A DNA stretch of 37,350 bases from Gammaproteobacteria bacterium (lineage in GTDB: Bacteria > Pseudomonadota > Gammaproteobacteria > SG8-11). Shown here in pieces: positions 9,389 through 17,664 of this stretch (positions are counted from its first letter, which is position 1; every line of letters begins with the position of its first letter). The notes below the pieces were generated by a model, which worked only from the letters and a program-made list of their open reading frames with translations, did not search any database and was not told the origin of the DNA. The position numbers were made by a program, and so were the translations under genes. The stretch is from assembly GCA_013151345.1 (NCBI GenBank), contig JAADIM010000055.1, positions 1 through 37,350 on the forward strand. The letters run 5' to 3'.

Positions 9389-9958
9389 TCAATGCAATCG
9401 CGACTTATCGACGGGGTGCGTGACAGAGGGTGAATTTAGCTCCTGATAGACAAGAAGCACACCAGCACGCAAATATTCTGATATTTCTGTAAATGCGGCA
9501 TCCTCTTCCTCTGTGCCTTCGATATCGTATTTTCCAGCCTGAGCTATTTTCGTGAAATCTATCAAAATCTCCATAGAATCTGCTGGTAATTCCTTGAGAT
9601 CTTTTATTCCACCAAAACTCATTCCCACAAGAAACCCTTGTGCCCATTGCGCTAATGCAACCGTTTTTTCTGCTACGCTCGCGGTGTCTTCAGGTAAAAT
9701 TGGCTGAAAATCACACTCTACACTTGTTAATTGGCGCTGTGACTCTAGAATAATAGGGTTTAATAACGTCTCTAGCTCGCCGGGCGGCACCTCATTTGCC
9801 TCATTTATCTGAGACATAATATGATTCACCCACAGTCCCGCGGCGCCTCCACCTTTAGCACAAAGTAATCCACATAATACACCGTGACACTCAGATGCTT
9901 CGTTACCAGGCCCAATACGGAAAAGCACCTCCGTAACACTGACGTAATCAAATTGCAT
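9389..9958 (-). CDS. ygfB: YgfB family (UPF0149) protein
   Basis: 189 aa, all-alpha UPF0149 protein. Typical family text includes the early HGVLCGLLCA segment, FLVGMSFGG, and the acidic EGTEEEDAAFTEISEYLRAGVLL near the C-terminus. The first ATG at 9958 gives a length in family range. The gene heads the pepP-ubiH-ubiI group and is divergent from the TIGR02449/zapA pair, with 145 bp between the two likely starts. In Pseudomonas a YgfB homologue affects antibiotic-response regulation; whether that holds here is unknown. Confidence 0.88.
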   Translation of the reverse strand: MQFDYVSVTEVLFRIGPGNEASECHGVLCGLLCAKGGGAAGLWVNHIMSQINEANEVPPGELETLLNPIILESQRQLTSVECDFQPILPEDTASVAEKTVALAQWAQGFLVGMSFGGIKDLKELPADSMEILIDFTKIAQAGKYDIEGTEEEDAAFTEISEYLRAGVLLVYQELNSPSVTHPVDKSRLH

Positions 9959-10103
9959 TTATCTTAACCCTTGTTTTATGGCAAAAAGATCGACAAAAGT
10001 TCGCCGACCACAAGATTTTGTAAAAACCCCAATATTGTACAGCAATTATTCATGAAATATAATCTAGTCGTTGACCCTGCCTGCTGTCCGCTCTATATTT
10101 GCA

Positions 10104-10340
10104 ATGATGGATAACGATAAGAAAAATGCTAAAACCGAGTCTGACCTCAATAAACTCGAGAAACAAGTTGACGAGCTAATAAAGATTTGCGATGAACTTA
10201 AAGGTGAAAATCATTTGTTACGTGAGCGTCAGGAGTCTCTGGTTACAGAACGTGCGACTTTAATTGAAAAAACTGAATTAGCGCGGATACGTGTTGAAGC
10301 AATGATTGACCGACTCAAATCATTGGAGAGCGAACAATGA
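10104..10340 (+). CDS. TIGR02449-type short coiled-coil protein upstream of zapA
   Basis: About 78 aa if started at ATG 10104 (10107 is equally possible). An upstream TTG at 10071 extends the frame but adds residues with no coiled-coil character, so I prefer the ATGs. After a polar start the protein is an unbroken heptad helix (LNKLEKQVDELIKICDELKG ... RVEAMIDRLKSLE), rich in Glu, Lys and Leu. Small coiled-coil proteins of this type sit next to zapA in many gammaproteobacteria and resemble ZapB, a cell-division assembly factor. Its stop codon overlaps the zapA start (ATGA at 10337-10340), so the two are probably co-translated. Confidence 0.82.
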   Translation: MMDNDKKNAKTESDLNKLEKQVDELIKICDELKGENHLLRERQESLVTERATLIEKTELARIRVEAMIDRLKSLESEQ

Positions 10341-10651
10341 ACAATGATGCTATACCTGTCACTGTACGTATTATGGATAAAGAATTTTGCGTTTCCTGTC
10401 CAAATGAAGAGCGCGACGGCCTCGTTGAGTCAGCGCGTCTGCTCGATAAAAAAATGCGGGAAATTCGTGACAGCCGCAGAGTCATTGGCGCAGATCGTAT
10501 CGCCGTGATTGCTGCATTGAATATAGCACACGAATTGATTGAGACATCCTCAAAAAAAGAACAAGGTGGTAGTGAATTCGATTTACGCATCAAAAGCATA
10601 CAAGAAAAGGTAGAAACCGCATTATGCAAAAACAAACAGCTTGAATTATAG
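10337..10651 (+). CDS. zapA: cell division protein ZapA
   Basis: 104 aa. The N-terminal beta-hairpin domain begins with the family pattern PVTVRIMDKEFCVSCPNEE, then LVESARLLDKKMREIR and DRIAVIAALNIAHEL, and ends in a coiled coil. ZapA binds and bundles FtsZ filaments at the Z-ring. The order coiled-coil gene-zapA-6S RNA-fau is a known gammaproteobacterial arrangement. No clear hairpin terminator follows; the AT-rich gap to the 6S gene begins straight after the stop. Confidence 0.92.
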   Translation: MNNDAIPVTVRIMDKEFCVSCPNEERDGLVESARLLDKKMREIRDSRRVIGADRIAVIAALNIAHELIETSSKKEQGGSEFDLRIKSIQEKVETALCKNKQLEL

Positions 10652-11133
10652 ATCACCAATCACATTCTTAACCCTTTATTTTTACACATTATAATATCCC
10701 CATTAAAATAAACTCTGATTAAGCGTAGTGGATTCCTATTGCTACCCCAACCACGCGGCTAATTAATCTACCGAAAATCAGCATACTTCACAGATTACTT
10801 ACAATCATATTAACTTATGCTTATTCATTATTTGGCGTTAAAAAACCAACAAATCGCTTGTAGACATTTCATTATTGAGTATCATATAACTATAGTTTCA
10901 GGCAGTATATTTTTACAACTTGTATAAAAAAACAATCAAGCATCGACTATATCTACCGATACTATAACTATAGCCACTGACATATGAGTTACTGGCATAT
11001 AGATTTGATCAAAGCGTGCTATGTTGATACTGTTAATAAGCAGCAAGACCAGTAAGTAATAAGACTTATTATGTAAATTTTATTTGTAAGAATGAAAAAT
11101 AAAAAGTGTTTGTACCTAATTTGTTGTTTATAG
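10652..11133. other. AT-rich gap between zapA and the 6S RNA promoter
   Basis: About 480 bp without a convincing ORF on either strand. I see scattered palindromic AT words (for example ctatagt/actatag variants near 10886-10975), but no tRNA-like fold and no strong terminator. Confidence 0.5.
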
Positions 11134-11162
11134 TTGTTGTTTATAAGAATTGTTGCTTATAA
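11134..11162 (+). promoter_or_regulatory. likely sigma70 promoter of 6S RNA
   Basis: A TTGTTG -35-like box (11134-11139) is followed by a 17-bp spacer and a TTATAA -10-like box (11157-11162). This predicts transcription starting near 11169-11171, about 10 nt before the closing stem of the 6S RNA. Confidence 0.55.
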
Positions 11163-11171
11163 AAAGAGTTT

Positions 11172-11366
11172 TAAGTTACGCGTACCTGCGGTGTTTGTGA
11201 GTGGGCTGATATATTCTTGAGCCGATAATTGCGACCCCGGGATCATTAAGTTTATGTTGTGTGCATGTCTGCTTACGCGGAAAGCCTAATACATAAACAT
11301 TTGCTCCCACCTGAGCCTAAGGGTTCAAGGGTTGACGCCACCACGGCACATGCGGGGACGCCCTTT
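11172..11366 (+). ncRNA. ssrS: 6S RNA
   Basis: The segment matches the conserved skeleton of proteobacterial 6S RNA: gtgggctgatat...ttgagccgataatt on the 5' side, ggaaagcctaatac after the apical region, and gcctaagggttcaagggttgacgcc on the 3' side. The closing stem pairs gcgtacctgcggtgt (from 11180) with acatgcggggacgc (to 11361), with a few bulges, and a CCCTTTTT run follows as a likely terminator. Length is about 180-190 nt. 6S RNA mimics an open promoter and sequesters sigma70-RNA polymerase in stationary phase. Its place just upstream of fau (ygfA) is the classic synteny. Exact ends are approximate. Confidence 0.93.
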
Positions 11367-11519
11367 TTGTTATATCTTTTTCAGCATTGCCTGTTAGAAC
11401 TTATTTATTAGAATAAATAATTATCACCTTTCTTTAGCCTCCTTCTTCATTCATATCTTGCGCCGACTTGCGCTTAAGGAACCCCTGGTAAAATCTAGTG
11501 ACTTCGGTAATTAACTAAA

Positions 11520-12110
11520 ATGGCAACAAAGATCCAAATCCGAAAAAAAATGCGTCAAAGGCGACAAAACCTAAACAACCGCATGAGCAACTATCTTGCG
11601 ACTCAATTCACACAACATCTTTTACAAACGTCACTATTTAAAACAAGTAAGAGAATTGCGTGCTATTTACCCCATGATGGCGAACTGAATTTAAATTACG
11701 TTATCCAGCGTATCTGGGAGATGAATAAAACATGTTACGTCCCGGTACTAAACCGTTTAAATCGAAAGCAATTACTATTTGCTCAATACAATAACGATTC
11801 GCAACTGAAAAAAAACAAATTTGGCATACTCGAACCCACTATTTCTCCACGAAACGCATCGAATGCACATAATCTGGATCTCATTTTGATCCCTCTCGTT
11901 GCATTCGATAGATCCGGTAACCGCTTGGGCATGGGCGGCGGCTTCTATGACAGAACATTAGCTTTTCTGGACAAACGTGAAATCTGGTTAAAACCAAAAC
12001 TATATGGCGTAGCATATGAATTCCAGCAAGTTGACTCAATAAAAACAGACTCATGGGACATTCCGTTGCATGGGGTATTAACCGAAATAAAAAAATACGA
12101 CATTATTTAA
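11520..12110 (+). CDS. fau: 5-formyltetrahydrofolate cyclo-ligase
   Basis: 196 aa. The basic N-terminus IRKKMRQRRQNL is the usual start of this family. The nucleotide and substrate loop GMGGGFYDRTLAFL near residues 138-151 is diagnostic. The enzyme converts 5-formyl-THF plus ATP to 5,10-methenyl-THF in the cytoplasm. It is 154 bp downstream of the 6S RNA. The E. coli homologue ygfA is co-transcribed with ssrS, and readthrough is plausible here, although the T-run after 6S may limit it. No strong Shine-Dalgarno precedes the ATG. Confidence 0.93.
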   Translation: MATKIQIRKKMRQRRQNLNNRMSNYLATQFTQHLLQTSLFKTSKRIACYLPHDGELNLNYVIQRIWEMNKTCYVPVLNRLNRKQLLFAQYNNDSQLKKNKFGILEPTISPRNASNAHNLDLILIPLVAFDRSGNRLGMGGGFYDRTLAFLDKREIWLKPKLYGVAYEFQQVDSIKTDSWDIPLHGVLTEIKKYDII

Positions 12111-12170
12111 ATGATTGATAGCATGGCATTCTGACCAATACGTTCTGACCAAAATAAAGTAGGGGAAAAA

Positions 12171-12629
12171 ATGAATTATTGGCTTTTCAAATCTGAACCA
12201 GATACATTCAGCATTACCGATCTAAAAAACATGCCCAATAAAACTGAACACTGGGATGGCGTACGCAATTATCAAGCACGTAACTTCATGATGAATGACA
12301 TGAAAAAAGGTGATCTTGCTTTTTTTTATCATTCTAACTGTAAAATACCCGGCATTGTTGGTGTCGCAACGATTACCAAAGAAGCCTACCCGGACTACAC
12401 AGCGCAAGATCCTAAAAGCCCTTACCACGATCCTAAGAGCACACAAGAAAACCCACGATGGTATATGGTAGATGTTAAATTTATACGCGAGTTAAAACGC
12501 ACAATTTCGTTAACAGAACTAAAACCGCTTAAGGAATTGAACGAATTCCCTTTAGTCAGAAAAGGTAATCGCTTGTCCATAATGCCGGTGACGAAAAAAG
12601 AGTGGAATTTCATCCTCGGACTGGAATAA
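12171..12629 (+). CDS. EVE-domain protein
   Basis: 152 aa, a single EVE (DUF55, PUA-like) domain. The family start YWLFKSEPDTFSITDL, the HWDGVRNYQARNFM block and the FFYHSNCKIPGIVGVATI block are all present. EVE domains bind modified bases in DNA or RNA through an aromatic cage. Bacterial stand-alone forms are often near fau/zapA, as here, and their physiological target is not settled. A good Shine-Dalgarno (AGGGGA) precedes the ATG. It ends 93 bp before the convergent ilvA stop. Confidence 0.92.
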   Translation: MNYWLFKSEPDTFSITDLKNMPNKTEHWDGVRNYQARNFMMNDMKKGDLAFFYHSNCKIPGIVGVATITKEAYPDYTAQDPKSPYHDPKSTQENPRWYMVDVKFIRELKRTISLTELKPLKELNEFPLVRKGNRLSIMPVTKKEWNFILGLE

Positions 12630-12641
12630 AGTAAGATATTC

Positions 12642-12712
12642 ACCCCCCGCAAAGGACGCAAAGTTTTATTAATTACATTCTTTGCGACCATTACGTCTTT
12701 GCGATGAATTGA
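12642..12712. repeat. CGCAAAG-type inverted repeat between convergent genes
   Basis: The left arm cgcaaaggacgcaaag and the right arms ctttgcg and cgtctttgcg surround an AT-rich centre (ttttattaattacatt). The fold could act as a bidirectional terminator for the EVE gene and ilvA. The same cgcaaag(a/g)acgcaaag text is a recurrent intergenic motif in many proteobacteria, so it may belong to a small dispersed repeat family. Confidence 0.6.
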
Positions 12713-12722
12713 TTTTTTGCAA

Positions 12723-14243
12723 CTACGTGACACCAAGAAACAATTTGTATGCAGGATTATCTGATTCATCCCAATACGCGTATCCTAATTCATGTAAAAA
12801 CACGTCGAAATTTTGTTTCTCTTCGTCAGGCACTTGTACGCCAATCAATATGCGGCCATAGGCGGCGCCCTGATTTCGATAATGAAATAAACTGATGTTC
12901 CAACGATGACCCATTTTGTTTAGAAATCGCAACAAAGCACCTGGTCGTTCCGGAAATTCAAATCGATATAAACATTCATTTTCCAATTTTTGTGCATGAC
13001 CACCCACCATATAACGAACATGAGTTTTCGCCATTTCGTTGTCCGTCATATCGATAGCTGGATAGTTTTGTTTTTTTAATTTTTCAACAAGCTCATTTTT
13101 TTCCTGCTCGCCTTTTTCGAGTTGCACACCAACGAACACATGTGCACTTTGCGAATCAGAGTATCGATAATTGAACTCAGTGATACCGCGTTGTCCGACA
13201 ATTTCACAAAAATCCCTGAAACTGCCCGGACGTTCAGGAATTGTTACCGCAATTATTGCCTCACGTTGTTCTCCCAATTCCGCCCGTTCGGCAACGTGAC
13301 GCAAACGATCAAAGTTCATATTCGCGCCGCTATCGATAGCGACCAAATTTTTATCTTTAATTTTTTCCCGCTCTACATACTTTTTGAGCCCTGCGACCGC
13401 AAGCGCACCCGCTGGCTCCGCCACCGAGCGTGTGTCGTCAAAAATATCTTTTATCGCTGCGCAAATTTCGTCTGTATTGACTAAAATGACTTCATCGACA
13501 TGCTCTTTCGCTATTCGAAAGGGTTCTTCACCCACTTGTTGGACGGCCACACCATCAGCAAAAATACCCACTTGGTCCAGAATAACACGCTCACCCGCTT
13601 CCAATGCGCGATAAAGACAAGCTGCGTCGTCTGGCTCAACACCGATGACTTTTATCTCGGGATGCAATTGCTTAATGTAGACCGCCATTCCCGCGATCAA
13701 ACCACCACCACCGACAGGTATAAATATCGCGTAAATATCGCCCGAATGCTGGCGCAGAATCTCAACTGCGATAGTGCCTTGTCCAGCGATCACTTCTTTA
13801 TCATCATATGGGTGGACATAAGTCATCCCATTCTCCAGGGCCAACTTGCAGGCGTGCTGATACGCTTCGTCATAGGTATTTCCGACCAAATCGATCTGGG
13901 CACCATAACTTACGACCGACTCAACCTTAATACGTGGCGTGGTCTTTGGCATGACAATCAGCGCATGAATGCCCAGCTTTTCGGCGGCTAATGCAACACC
14001 TTGCGCGTGATTTCCTGCAGAAGCGGTAATTACGCCCTTTTGCTGCGCACTTTGAGATAAATGAGCAATTTTGTTATAGGCGCCGCGGCATTTGAAGGAA
14101 AAAACCGGCTGCAAATCTTCACGTTTTAACGAAATATGGTTATTAAACCGCCTGGAAAGGTTCGTCACGTCATCCAGCGGGGTCTCGCGGGCAACTTCAT
14201 AAACTCGGGCATTAAGTATTTTCGTCAAATAATCATCTTTCAT
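12723..14243 (-). CDS. ilvA: threonine ammonia-lyase, biosynthetic
   Basis: 506 aa, close to the 514 aa of E. coli IlvA. The PLP lysine lies in SFKCRGAYNK (Lys51) and the phosphate-binding loop GGGGLIAGM is present. Two C-terminal ACT-like regulatory regions (about 330-410 and 425-500) begin with the characteristic PERPGSFRDF and PERPGALLRF turns. The enzyme deaminates threonine to 2-oxobutanoate, the first step of isoleucine synthesis. The two regulatory modules imply isoleucine inhibition and valine activation by family analogy. It is divergent from rpiA across a 372-bp gap containing strong hairpins; I did not find an ile-rich leader peptide. Confidence 0.94.
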   Translation of the reverse strand: MKDDYLTKILNARVYEVARETPLDDVTNLSRRFNNHISLKREDLQPVFSFKCRGAYNKIAHLSQSAQQKGVITASAGNHAQGVALAAEKLGIHALIVMPKTTPRIKVESVVSYGAQIDLVGNTYDEAYQHACKLALENGMTYVHPYDDKEVIAGQGTIAVEILRQHSGDIYAIFIPVGGGGLIAGMAVYIKQLHPEIKVIGVEPDDAACLYRALEAGERVILDQVGIFADGVAVQQVGEEPFRIAKEHVDEVILVNTDEICAAIKDIFDDTRSVAEPAGALAVAGLKKYVEREKIKDKNLVAIDSGANMNFDRLRHVAERAELGEQREAIIAVTIPERPGSFRDFCEIVGQRGITEFNYRYSDSQSAHVFVGVQLEKGEQEKNELVEKLKKQNYPAIDMTDNEMAKTHVRYMVGGHAQKLENECLYRFEFPERPGALLRFLNKMGHRWNISLFHYRNQGAAYGRILIGVQVPDEEKQNFDVFLHELGYAYWDESDNPAYKLFLGVT

Positions 14244-14615
14244 GGTTGTAAATTAACAGGTTAGGACGAAAATGTCAGCGTTGCCAGCAACTCTATAATC
14301 ATTTTGTTGGCGTAAAATGTACTGAACCAAATTGACTATATTTGAACTATAATAAGACTCTGTATTCAAAGTCCTTTATTATAGCGTCGTAACTAGCGGT
14401 TACTGACGACGACTAACGACTAACCGAGAGCTAAAGGTTAAGGGGCGGTAATTAGAGCACTTTTTGTTAATATCTTTAATATTGTAAATAAGAGTGTTTT
14501 TTGTAAAATAAAGTAAAGTACTAAACTACCTATAGAATACCTATTTAAATAAATGGCTTATTACAATAGCCTTTACAATCTGGCTAAGGGTAGTACTAAA
14601 GAGACAAACTAAAAA
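14244..14615. other. ilvA-rpiA divergent gap with three hairpins
   Basis: The gap holds three successive inverted repeats. At 14347-14384, ctataataagact pairs with agtcctttattatag. At 14385-14411, cgtcgtaac pairs with gttactgacgacg. At 14421-14440, taacc pairs with ggtta. A cacttttt run lies at about 14458-14466. The remainder (14470-14615) is AT-rich and probably contains the rpiA promoter. No ORF with codon-like structure is visible. Confidence 0.6.
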
Positions 14616-15272
14616 ATGGATCAAGACGAATTAAAAAGAAATGTTGCCATCGCCGCAATCGACTATGTCGAAACCGGGACTATTATTGGCGTGGGCACTG
14701 GCAGCACAGCAAACTATTTTGTTGATGAACTCGCCAAGATAAAAACAAAAATTGATGGTACAGTAGCTAGCTCCATCACAACAGCAAATCGACTAAAAGG
14801 GCATGGTATTCGGGTTTTGGATTTAAATGTCGTTGATGAAATTTCTGTTTATGTGGACGGTGCCGATGAAAGTAATCGCTTTCTACATTTGATTAAAGGT
14901 GGTGGTGGTGCTCTTACTCGCGAGAAAATAATCGCGTCTGCCTCTAACAAGTTTGTATGTATTGCAGATGACTCAAAGCTTGTTGACATATTAGGAAATT
15001 TTCCGCTGCCAGTTGAAGTTATTCCAATGGCACGCAGCTATGTGGCACGAGAACTAGTCAAACTAGGTGGTCAACCGGTGTATCGTGAAGGATATAAAAC
15101 AGATAATGGAAATATAATACTGGATGTCCGAAATTTGCAGATCATGCAACCAGTAGAGCTGGAACAAAAAATCAACAATATTGTCGGCGTCGTTACTAAT
15201 GGCTTATTTGCTGCTCGCCCTGCAGATGTTCTATTACTTGGCACTCAGAACGGAATTAAAATACTTACTTAG
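14616..15272 (+). CDS. rpiA: ribose-5-phosphate isomerase A
   Basis: 218 aa, the usual RpiA length. Visible signatures are the phosphate loop [15 protein letters not shown] (about 26-40), [23 protein letters not shown] with the catalytic Asp pair, and [13 protein letters not shown] with catalytic Glu/Lys (about 90-102). It interconverts ribose 5-phosphate and ribulose 5-phosphate in the pentose phosphate pathway. The conserved rpiA/ilvA divergence seen in E. coli-like genomes supports the call. Confidence 0.95.
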   Translation: MDQDELKRNVAIAAIDYVETGTIIGVGTGSTANYFVDELAKIKTKIDGTVASSITTANRLKGHGIRVLDLNVVDEISVYVDGADESNRFLHLIKGGGGALTREKIIASASNKFVCIADDSKLVDILGNFPLPVEVIPMARSYVARELVKLGGQPVYREGYKTDNGNIILDVRNLQIMQPVELEQKINNIVGVVTNGLFAARPADVLLLGTQNGIKILT

Positions 15273-15357
15273 CATTTAACTTAACACATACTCAACACAT
15301 ACTTAACAAGGCGACAATTGTGTAATTATTTATCACTATGGAAGTCTACACAACACA

Positions 15358-16095
15358 ATGAACTACAGAAGAATATCACAACACACTGTCCTGATTATCA
15401 GTTCTTTATTAGTAGCATCTTGTCTTTTGCCGCTACAACAGACCAAATGGAAGTCACTGGATCAACAAGCGGCACGGGAAACCTTCATGGCATACAAGTA
15501 TGCCTTGCTAAATAACTTGGGAAAAGAGGCCGCTGATTTAATCAGTGAAAAAACCATTCAACACTATGCCCATCTCAGATCACTGGCTTTAGCAGGCAAC
15601 TTGGAAGAATTAAATGCATTGTCTGCGTACAACAAGCTCGTGGTACTTAATATGCGCCACACGATCTCTGGAAAAATGTTAAAAACAATGTCTGCAAAAG
15701 ATATTTTTGCCTATGGCGTTGAACAGGAATGGATAGCAAAAGAAGACATTGCACCTTATGACATTGGCACTATAAGTGTCTATGGCGCGTATGCAAGTGC
15801 TGAACTACAACGCGGGGCCAAAAACACAGATACTATACTTGAATTCCTTAATGAAAACGAAGTCTGGCGAATTAATCTGTTGCCAATATTGAAAAAGGCT
15901 GGTCAAAATTTCACTGCGCAAATTCCGACAGCAGATGAAAAAAATGAAAATGACATGATATTAAAAATTATTGAATCCATGTCGGGAAGAAAAACAACCA
16001 AAGCAATTTGGGAGCCAATATTAAATGTTAAGCCCTTGATATCTGATAGTGCAACCAAAAAACGTCCGGCAAAAACCGAATTGGATAAAAATTAA
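15358..16095 (+). CDS. putative lipoprotein of unknown function
   Basis: 245 aa. I do not recognise the family. The N-terminus is a signal peptide ending in a lipobox (LLVASC, Cys21), so a lipid-anchored envelope protein is likely. The mature part is mixed alpha/beta, with a helical first half (QQAARETFMAYKYALLNN..., resembling NTF2-like or stress-induced surface folds; a guess only) and a polar Lys-rich C-terminus. It starts 85 bp after rpiA on the same strand, so co-transcription is possible. It converges on the diguanylate cyclase with only 11 bp between stop codons. No strong Shine-Dalgarno is seen. Confidence 0.65.
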   Translation: MNYRRISQHTVLIISSLLVASCLLPLQQTKWKSLDQQAARETFMAYKYALLNNLGKEAADLISEKTIQHYAHLRSLALAGNLEELNALSAYNKLVVLNMRHTISGKMLKTMSAKDIFAYGVEQEWIAKEDIAPYDIGTISVYGAYASAELQRGAKNTDTILEFLNENEVWRINLLPILKKAGQNFTAQIPTADEKNENDMILKIIESMSGRKTTKAIWEPILNVKPLISDSATKKRPAKTELDKN

Positions 16096-16106
16096 AGAAA
16101 CTCTGT

Positions 16107-17384
16107 TTATTTTTCAGATTCGACTTCATTTTCCGGCTCGGCTTCGGCAACCTTAACAAGCTTTATTTCGGTTTCGAGTACCTTAATACCCGTTTCTATC
16201 GACTGTACATCAAACAGAGGCTTATCAATTTCATTCCCTAGCTTGAATAACGGTAATGTTTTTTTGATCAAACTGTGTAAATGTTCAACAATACCATCTT
16301 CATTTCCATGTCCTATCATTGTTAATGCTTCGTCAAGCTTGGGGCAAGCGTTATCTTCATCGACAATCTCCTCAATTTTCTTCCCATCGTCAGAAGCACA
16401 TAATCGATTTCGACCTTTACGTTTTGCTGTATAAAGTCGTTTATCTGCTATCGCCAACAATGCCTCGACATTTTCAATGTCATCATCATCTTTATCCAGC
16501 GACGCAACACCTAAACTAATAGTTACCGATATTTGCTTGCCACTATATTCAAATTTTGCGGCTGATATTGCGCTACGTAGACGTTCCGCCATCACAATGG
16601 AAGCAAGTCGATTGGAATAAGGTAAGGCGATAGTGAATTCTTCACCGCCTATTCGTGCCAACACATCATTCGTGCGAACATTATTTAATAAGATTTTCGA
16701 TACTTCTATCAAAATATAGTCACCTGCCTGGTGCCCATAGGTATCATTAATTATTTTAAAGTGATCTATATCCACCATTAGAACGCTGAAGTGTTCTTTG
16801 TGCCGTCGCATTAAATCCAGGCATTCGCTCGCTTTGGAAAAAAATGAACGGCGATTCGTTAATTTGGTCAGTGCATCTGTATCAGCCTGGCTTTTTAGTA
16901 TAAGTTTGCTGGCCTCCAGATCCCGTATTGTCAGCGCCAACTTTTGATGTGCTTTAACGCGCGCCATTATTTCAACAGGATCAGAATTTTTCGAGATGAA
17001 ATCATTCGCACCTTCGATGAATGCGCGACGCTTTGCCTTGAGATCTTCGGCACCCGTTACAACAATGACCGGAATATTGGTGATACGGGATATATCCGAA
17101 GCCCGAATACGTTTAATAAAATCATAGCCATTCAAAACCGGCATATCGAGATCGGTAATAACCAACTCGATATCTTCATCCTTCAATAGCACTTCCCAGG
17201 CGTCCTCACCATTTACTGCTTCCACTATGGTTAATTCATCAAGCAACGCGCGGGTTAAACCTGCTCGAATAGTAACCGAATCATCCGCTACTAATATTCT
17301 TGATGATGCTTTTTCTTCCAACGGAAGCGATCTGTGCGGATCAGGCGATATTGCACGATTATTTTTTTCTTTTTTTTCAGACAC
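16107..17384 (-). CDS. response regulator with GGDEF domain (diguanylate cyclase)
   Basis: 425 aa. Residues about 28-150 form a receiver domain with the acidic pair in LVADDS, phosphoacceptor Asp78 in ITDLDMP, switch Thr in VVTGA, and Lys in FISKNSDP. Residues about 165-330 are a GGDEF domain with active site GGEEF. An RxxD inhibitory site (RTND) sits at the usual distance upstream, so both cyclic-di-GMP synthesis and product inhibition look intact. A C-terminal extension of about 95 residues, rich in Glu and Lys with a helical segment, is not recognisable. The protein should act in the cytoplasm as a phosphorylation-controlled c-di-GMP synthase; the partner kinase is not in this window. Confidence 0.9.
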   Translation of the reverse strand: MSEKKEKNNRAISPDPHRSLPLEEKASSRILVADDSVTIRAGLTRALLDELTIVEAVNGEDAWEVLLKDEDIELVITDLDMPVLNGYDFIKRIRASDISRITNIPVIVVTGAEDLKAKRRAFIEGANDFISKNSDPVEIMARVKAHQKLALTIRDLEASKLILKSQADTDALTKLTNRRSFFSKASECLDLMRRHKEHFSVLMVDIDHFKIINDTYGHQAGDYILIEVSKILLNNVRTNDVLARIGGEEFTIALPYSNRLASIVMAERLRSAISAAKFEYSGKQISVTISLGVASLDKDDDDIENVEALLAIADKRLYTAKRKGRNRLCASDDGKKIEEIVDEDNACPKLDEALTMIGHGNEDGIVEHLHSLIKKTLPLFKLGNEIDKPLFDVQSIETGIKVLETEIKLVKVAEAEPENEVESEK

Positions 17385-17461
17385 TTAGAGCCACCTACGA
17401 TTTACTTAATAAAATCTCTCTAATTAGTATATATCGAATAAAAAAATATTTTATTTAGTTT

Positions 17462-17580
17462 TTGCACATGGATGTGCTTATGTCGTTAGGAGCACAGGGA
17501 TGTGCGAAACGACGTTGCACATGGATGTGCTTATGTCGTTAAGAGCACAGGGATGTGCGAAACGACTTTGCACATGGATG
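17462..17580. repeat. 53-bp palindromic tandem repeat (2.25 copies)
   Basis: Two almost identical 53-bp units (17462-17514 and 17515-17567, differing at ggagc/agagc and the last base) are followed by 13 bp of a third. Each unit holds nested palindromes: gcacatggatgtgc, and gtcgtt...gcacagggatgtgc...aacgac. It resembles a REP/palindromic-unit type repeat and lies between the diguanylate cyclase start and the broken RND gene. Confidence 0.85.
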
Positions 17581-17664
17581 AAAAAGGAACAGAGAAATGC
17601 AGAAATTACCCTATACCGAAATAAGTACATTATTCGGGGTAAAGCCAAACTCACTCGATTCCGC

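Noticed and set aside
10652-11133. Search for tRNA or a second small RNA
   Set aside because: No cloverleaf, no CCA end and no stable GC-rich stem was found by eye.
15318-15515. 65-codon ORF overlapping the lipoprotein start
   Set aside because: It lies in another frame of the lipoprotein signal region and shows no family, signal or ribosome-binding site.
17462-17580. CRISPR array
   Set aside because: Units are directly adjacent with no unique spacers, and no cas genes are nearby.
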